A DNA stretch of 64,000 nt, taken from positions 1 through 64,000 of the forward strand of contig JANXBI010000059.1 in NCBI GenBank assembly GCA_025060675.1, read 5' to 3'. Below the pieces are notes generated by a model. It had not been told where the DNA came from and did not search any database. It was given only the letters and a program-made list of their open reading frames with translations. The position numbers and the translations under genes are program-made. Shown piece after piece: positions 59,888-64,000 of the stretch. This DNA is from Candidatus Caldatribacterium sp. (GTDB lineage: Bacteria > Atribacterota > Atribacteria > Atribacterales > Caldatribacteriaceae). Position 1 is the first letter of the stretch. Each line of letters begins with the position of its first letter.

Positions 59888-60574
59888 TTACCAGTATATC
59901 CTCCGATACGTCCTTGAGGCTATAATTTTACACCATAACGCCCCAGCGACAAAACCACTTACGTGTGCAAACCACGCTACACCACCATACCCCGGAAAAC
60001 CGAGAGATACCATAGCGTAGAAGATTTGGAGGAGAATCCAGAAACCTAAAAAGACTACCGCAGGAATCCGTAAGAATTGTACGAAAAACCCCCAGAACAC
60101 GAGAGTAATGATTCGGGCACCGGGGAAGAGGAGAAAGTATCCACCCATAACGCCGGCAATGGCGCCACTTGCACCTACTGTAGGAATGAGGGAAGTGGGA
60201 AAAGCAAGGGCATGGGAAAGTCCGGCAATACAACCACATCCAAGGTAAAAGAGCACAAATCGCCACCACCCAAGGAAATCCTCCACGTTGTTCCCAAAGA
60301 TCCAAAGGTACCACATATTGGAAAGGAGGTGAAAAAAACTCCCGTGCAAGAACATAGAGGTGATAAGAGTTAAAAGGGGTGGCAAGGGAGAATTGCGAAG
60401 CATGTGCACTTTACCCCAGAAAAGGGCTGGAACAAGACCAGCTTGCAAAAAGAAAAGTTCTCGCTCTGGACCAAGGCCAACTTCATAAAAAAACACTATC
60501 GTGTTCATGAGAATGAGAAGGACCGTGACAATCGGAAAACGACGGGTTGGCAACTCATCTCGAATTGGAATCAT
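59888..60574 (-). CDS. Rhomboid family intramembrane serine protease
   Basis: A 228-residue six-helix protease. IRDELPTRRFPIVTVLLILMN starts the first helix in the usual form, FHLLSNMWYLWIFGNNVEDFLG contains the HxxxN region, VGASGAIAGVMGGYFLL carries the catalytic Ser (GASG) and VAWFAHVSGFVAGALW the catalytic His. It cleaves membrane proteins within the bilayer. It is followed by the CBS gene and preceded by hemW. Confidence 0.94.
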   Translation of the reverse strand: MIPIRDELPTRRFPIVTVLLILMNTIVFFYEVGLGPERELFFLQAGLVPALFWGKVHMLRNSPLPPLLTLITSMFLHGSFFHLLSNMWYLWIFGNNVEDFLGWWRFVLFYLGCGCIAGLSHALAFPTSLIPTVGASGAIAGVMGGYFLLFPGARIITLVFWGFFVQFLRIPAVVFLGFWILLQIFYAMVSLGFPGYGGVAWFAHVSGFVAGALWCKIIASRTYRRIYW

Positions 60575-60605
60575 GGCTTAAAAATAGACAACTCTCTTTC
60601 CAAAG

Positions 60606-61754
60606 TCAAGCACCTTTAGAGGCCTGCCCTCGGGCAAAAAGCTCTGAAAGCACTTGATGCAAAAGTAAGTATCCCCGGGAAGAGGGATACAAGCACCCCT
60701 CTCGTATATAGAGTAAACCCTCTTTAAGGAACTCTTGAACACAACGCCCCCACTCTTGGGAGGAAAGAAGAGCAACTGGTAAGCCCTGATTTGTCCGCAA
60801 AAGAAGCGCAATACTTTCAAGATCCTTCAAGTTTCGTGGGAGTTCCTCTTCAAAAATTACAGGAAGTTTCCCACTTCGAACCATTTTGGTATACGCACGG
60901 AGGGAGCGAATATTTTTCTGACGTCTTCCCTTGCAGTATGTCCATGCCGAAGGCCCAAGGCCCACATATTCTCCGTTTCTCCAGTAAAGAAGGTTGTGCC
61001 GACACTCGAATCCCGGGAGGGCGAAGTTTGAAACCTCATAGTGAACATACCCCGCATGATTGAGTATCCTCTCTGCCAAACGAAAGAGATACGCCTGCAT
61101 ATCAGGGGAAGGGAAAAGACGGCGGTGGCGGCGGAAAAAAGGAGCTAAAGGAACCCACGGTTCTACAGTCAGACTATATATGGAGACGTGCGGAGGAGCA
61201 TACTGGAGAACACCCCGAACGTCTTCTTGCCATACATCAAAATCCTGGAGGGGTAGGCCATACATGAGATCAACGTTCCAGTTCTCCCAGTTTGCTCGTC
61301 GAATGGTCTCAAGGGCTTCTTTGATCCTTTGGGGAGATGTTGAGCGCCCGAGGAAAACAAGGTATCGAAACTGCAAGGATTGGACACCAACACTCAAACG
61401 AGTAACACCAGCCGTCCTCCATTCTTCAAGCCTCCAGAAAGTAATGTCCTCCGGGTTAACCTCAAGCGTTACCTCAGAATAAGGTGCAAGGATACCTTGT
61501 GCTCTGAGGAAACTAAGAAAATCACCAATACACGAGGGGTGAAGAAGCGATGGAGTACCACCACCAAAATACACGCTCTGGATTTCTCTTTCCCCTAGGT
61601 ATCCACTCTGTATCCTAAGACTAAGCTCCCCAAGGAGAAGCTGGACGAACCATTCTCCTTCTTCACCTTCATGCCATGGATAGGAAACAAAGTCGCAATA
61701 CGAACAGCGCCTTGCACAAAAAGGAATATGAATATAGAGACCAAGAGAACTCAT
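60606..61754 (-). CDS. hemW: Heme chaperone HemW (radical SAM)
   Basis: A 382-residue radical SAM protein of the HemN/HemW group. The cluster Cys are 13, 17 and 20 in IPFCARRCSYCDFVSYPW, followed by VYFGGGTPSLL (GGGTPS motif) and LEVNPEDITFWRLEEW. VGVQSLQFRYLVFLGR and GLGPSAWTY match HemW. It probably handles heme instead of oxidising coproporphyrinogen, as is typical when located beside lepA. It overlaps the lepA stop by four bases (ATGA). Confidence 0.93.
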   Translation of the reverse strand: MSSLGLYIHIPFCARRCSYCDFVSYPWHEGEEGEWFVQLLLGELSLRIQSGYLGEREIQSVYFGGGTPSLLHPSCIGDFLSFLRAQGILAPYSEVTLEVNPEDITFWRLEEWRTAGVTRLSVGVQSLQFRYLVFLGRSTSPQRIKEALETIRRANWENWNVDLMYGLPLQDFDVWQEDVRGVLQYAPPHVSIYSLTVEPWVPLAPFFRRHRRLFPSPDMQAYLFRLAERILNHAGYVHYEVSNFALPGFECRHNLLYWRNGEYVGLGPSAWTYCKGRRQKNIRSLRAYTKMVRSGKLPVIFEEELPRNLKDLESIALLLRTNQGLPVALLSSQEWGRCVQEFLKEGLLYIREGCLYPSSRGYLLLHQVLSELFARGQASKGA

Positions 61755-63553
61755 GATCTAGTCTTCAAAACCGCAAGAAAGGCCTCTTGAGGAATACGAA
61801 CTTTGCCAATAGCTTTCATCCTCTTTTTCCCTTCTTTCTGTTTTTCAAGAAGCTTCCGTTTTCGGGTCACGTCTCCCCCATAACACTTCTGGAGCACATC
61901 CTTACGGAGAGCAGGAATGTCTTCCCGGGCAATGACCCTACCTCCTATGGCAGCTTGAATGGAAACCGCAAAAAGCTGCCTGGGAATAATCCCCTTAAGC
62001 TTGCTCACTAGCTCTCTTGCCCTATGGTAAGCATTCTCTTGACAGGAAATGAAAGAGAGACCATCCACCCGCTCTCGGTTCACAAGGATATCGACGCGTA
62101 CAAGCTCCGCCGAGCGGTACCCAGAGAACTCGTAATCGAAACTCGCATATCCTCGACTCAGCGCCTTAAGTCGATCGTAGAAATCAAGGAGAATCTCAGC
62201 CATGGGAAGCTCGTAAGTTAGAAGAACGGTGGCCTCGTCAATGAACAGCATATCCTTAAAAATACCTCTACGAGATTGACAAAGCTCCATAATGTTTCCA
62301 AGATACGATGAAGGAACAACGATTTTAGCCGTCACGTAAGGTTCCTCCGCCTCCTCAATCTCCCCAGCAGGAGGAAAATCCTTAGGTGAACGAATCTCGA
62401 GGACCTCTCCTTTCTTCGTGAGTACCCGGTATACCACATGTGGTGCAGTAGCTACCACTTCTACGCCAAACTCTCTTTCAATTCGCTCCTGCACGATTTC
62501 CATGTGAAGTAATCCTAAAAATCCACACCGGAATCCGAATCCCAGGGCTTCTGAAAAGTCCGGCTCAAAAACAAGAGAAGCGTCGTTCAACTGGAGCTTC
62601 TCAAGAGCTTCTTTGAGGTTCTCATAACTCTCATACTCCACAGGGTAAAAACTGCAAAACACCATAGGCTTGACTTTTCTGTATCCTGGGATTGGCTCCA
62701 AAGCAGGATGAGACGCTGAGGTGATGGTGTCTCCCACACGGCTATCCTGAACATTTTTGATGTTGCAAGCAATATACCCAACTTCTCCTGGGCCAAGGGA
62801 ATCCACTTCCTCCATATCCGGAGTGAAAACTCCAACAGCCATAACCTCAAAATCCTTCCCACTGGAAAACATGCGGATCCTCATTCCTCTGCGTAAAACA
62901 CCATCGACAACACGAACAAATGGCAACACGCCTCGATAAGGGTCGTACGTGGAATCAAAAATCAGCGCTCTTAGCGGCGCTTCTTCTTTGCCTTGCGGAG
63001 GAGGAACAAACTCAACGATCCGTTCAAGAAGTTCTTCTACACCAACACCATGCTTTGCGCTAATTAAGGTGTAAGGAAGGTGGTTCCTTCCAAGGAGAGT
63101 ATCAAGCTCACGCATAACTCGTTCGGGATCAGCCGAAGGAAGATCAATTTTGTTGATAACAGGAAGGATCGTCAAGCCCTGCTCAATGGCAAGTCGGGCA
63201 TGAGCAAGAGTTTGCGCTTCAACGCCCTGAGAGGCGTCAACAAGGAGAACAGCTCCTTCACAAGCTGCAAGGCTTCGCGATACTTCGTAGCTAAAATCGG
63301 CATGACCCGGGGTATCAATAAGGTGGAAAAGGTACACCCTACCCCGCCGAGGAGAAAAGTAGCAGAGACGCACTGCTTTGGCTTTGATAGTGATACCGCG
63401 CTCCCGCTCGAGATCCATCCGATCAAGGAACTGTTCTCGCATCTTTTCTTTTGGCACAGCACCGCAAACTTCAAGAATCCTATCAGCTAGTGTGGACTTC
63501 CCATGATCAATATGAGCAATAATGCAGAAGTTTCGAATATGCGCCCTATCCAC
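61751..63553 (-). CDS. lepA: Elongation factor 4
   Basis: A 600-residue back-translocating GTPase. RNFCIIAHIDHGKSTLADRIL (G1), DTPGHADFSYEVSRSLAAC (G3) and PVINKIDLPSADPER (G4) are at the N-terminus. The C-terminal domain unique to LepA is complete (VKLKGIIPRQLFAVSIQAAI-like region and GGDVTRKRKLLEKQKEG). GTG 63553 gives the standard length and start (DRAHIRNF); the frame is open to 63679 inside murJ. It starts five bases after the murJ stop. Confidence 0.96.
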   Translation of the reverse strand: MDRAHIRNFCIIAHIDHGKSTLADRILEVCGAVPKEKMREQFLDRMDLERERGITIKAKAVRLCYFSPRRGRVYLFHLIDTPGHADFSYEVSRSLAACEGAVLLVDASQGVEAQTLAHARLAIEQGLTILPVINKIDLPSADPERVMRELDTLLGRNHLPYTLISAKHGVGVEELLERIVEFVPPPQGKEEAPLRALIFDSTYDPYRGVLPFVRVVDGVLRRGMRIRMFSSGKDFEVMAVGVFTPDMEEVDSLGPGEVGYIACNIKNVQDSRVGDTITSASHPALEPIPGYRKVKPMVFCSFYPVEYESYENLKEALEKLQLNDASLVFEPDFSEALGFGFRCGFLGLLHMEIVQERIEREFGVEVVATAPHVVYRVLTKKGEVLEIRSPKDFPPAGEIEEAEEPYVTAKIVVPSSYLGNIMELCQSRRGIFKDMLFIDEATVLLTYELPMAEILLDFYDRLKALSRGYASFDYEFSGYRSAELVRVDILVNRERVDGLSFISCQENAYHRARELVSKLKGIIPRQLFAVSIQAAIGGRVIAREDIPALRKDVLQKCYGGDVTRKRKLLEKQKEGKKRMKAIGKVRIPQEAFLAVLKTRS

Positions 63554-63557
63554 CGCC

Positions 63558-64000
63558 TCAAAACCCTCCACCTTTTCCAAGATTCCCAAAGATTGAAAGC
63601 AATGCTTTTCGCTCATCCATTTTGAGGATAAAGGGCAGCATGAGATAGATCCCTCCAAGGAGGAAAAAGGTACACACAAATCCCAAGGTCCCAGACGTTA
63701 CGCTCCGAAGGCAAATACAACACCCCGTGAATACCCCAATCTGCACCATCCCCTTGAGCAACCAATCACCCAAGGGAAGGAGAGAGAGATTTCGCACCTT
63801 CTGCCGTAGAAAATATACAAGAAACAAAAACTGAAAAGCGGCTACGAGGGAGGTGGCCAACGCTACCCCAGCAAAATCTAAAAACCTTACAAACCAAAGA
63901 TCGAGACCGATGTTCAGAAGGACTGCGCTGAGACTCACTCTTACCGGAGTACGCGTATCATGGAGGGAGTAAAAGGCCCGAGTCACAAGGTGGCTCAATG
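63558..64000 (-). CDS. murJ: Lipid II flippase MurJ, C-terminal part (cut by the right edge)
   Basis: A C-terminal fragment of 147 residues of a MurJ/MviN protein. AFYSLHDTRTPVRVSLSAVLLNIGLDLWF is the conserved segment in the middle of the family, followed by four to five helices (FAGVALATSLVAAFQFLF, MVQIGVFTGCCICL, FVCTFFLLGGIYLMLPF). The 5' end lies beyond position 64000. MurJ flips lipid II across the inner membrane. It is transcribed ahead of lepA and hemW. Confidence 0.9.
   Translation of the reverse strand, partial: LSHLVTRAFYSLHDTRTPVRVSLSAVLLNIGLDLWFVRFLDFAGVALATSLVAAFQFLFLVYFLRQKVRNLSLLPLGDWLLKGMVQIGVFTGCCICLRSVTSGTLGFVCTFFLLGGIYLMLPFILKMDERKALLSIFGNLGKGGGF

Noticed and set aside
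1..64000. CRISPR arrays, insertion sequences, prophage or integrated plasmid genes
   Set aside because: No regular short repeats, transposase, integrase or phage structural genes were seen on either strand.

Overview
The window reads as chromosomal DNA of a diderm, anaerobic, sugar-using and probably thermophilic bacterium from a deep lineage. Seen directly: a predicted outer-membrane beta-barrel ending in Phe, a LolA-type carrier, an RND/MMPL exporter, GatCAB, hybrid-cluster protein, a rubrerythrin-like protein, two ribose-type sugar ABC systems, cyclic-di-AMP synthase, and moderate GC near 48%. My best guess for the taxon is Atribacterota (OP9/Caldatribacterium-like), with Thermotogota-like lineages as the alternative. 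This is inference from gene content, not a database match.

Layout. 1-170: a strong leftward promoter and a structured, apparently non-coding transcript running off the left edge. 171-8331: a leftward block with an RND exporter, LolA-like carrier, outer-membrane barrel and TetR regulator, then threonine aldolase, an orphan and rarA. 8407-10886: a DAHP synthase-prephenate dehydratase fusion and a flavoprotein. 11071-15888: sugar ABC system A with its own promoter and an intercistronic hairpin. 15906-16691: a small membrane protein with a terminator, and a ferritin-like protein. 16744-19588, rightward: zinc ribbon, SigR-like ECF sigma, RsrA-like anti-sigma, serine acetyltransferase and a Cys-rich membrane protein, which looks like a thiol-redox stress unit. 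19552-21516: YlbF-family protein and a FucI/AraA-like isomerase, divergent. 21523-27440: sugar ABC system B with a phosphomannose-isomerase-like cupin and a divergent LacI regulator with operator-like sites at both promoters.

27443-30165: hcp, tRNA-Leu(CAG) and a TPR protein. 30178-56143: a nearly unbroken leftward array of core genes: rplM-rpsI, a racemase, argF, cdaA, a truncated YbbR anchor, an EF-G paralogue, acpS, nnr, alr, tsaE-tsaB-rimI-tsaD, a GroEL-like protein, guaB3, guaA, purA, ligA, gatCAB and dnaE. 56160-64000: an FGGY kinase, a rightward Mut7-C gene, then leftward pgk, a CBS protein, rhomboid, hemW, lepA and murJ (cut by the right edge).

There is no gap above 300 bases without a gene. 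I saw no CRISPR array, insertion sequence, prophage, rRNA operon or attachment site. The most unusual items are the SigR/RsrA-like unit with its unknown Cys-rich proteins, the DAHPS-PDT fusion, the YbbR-like anchor without YbbR domains after cdaA, two genes that seem to need ATT start codons, and the structured RNA at the left edge.
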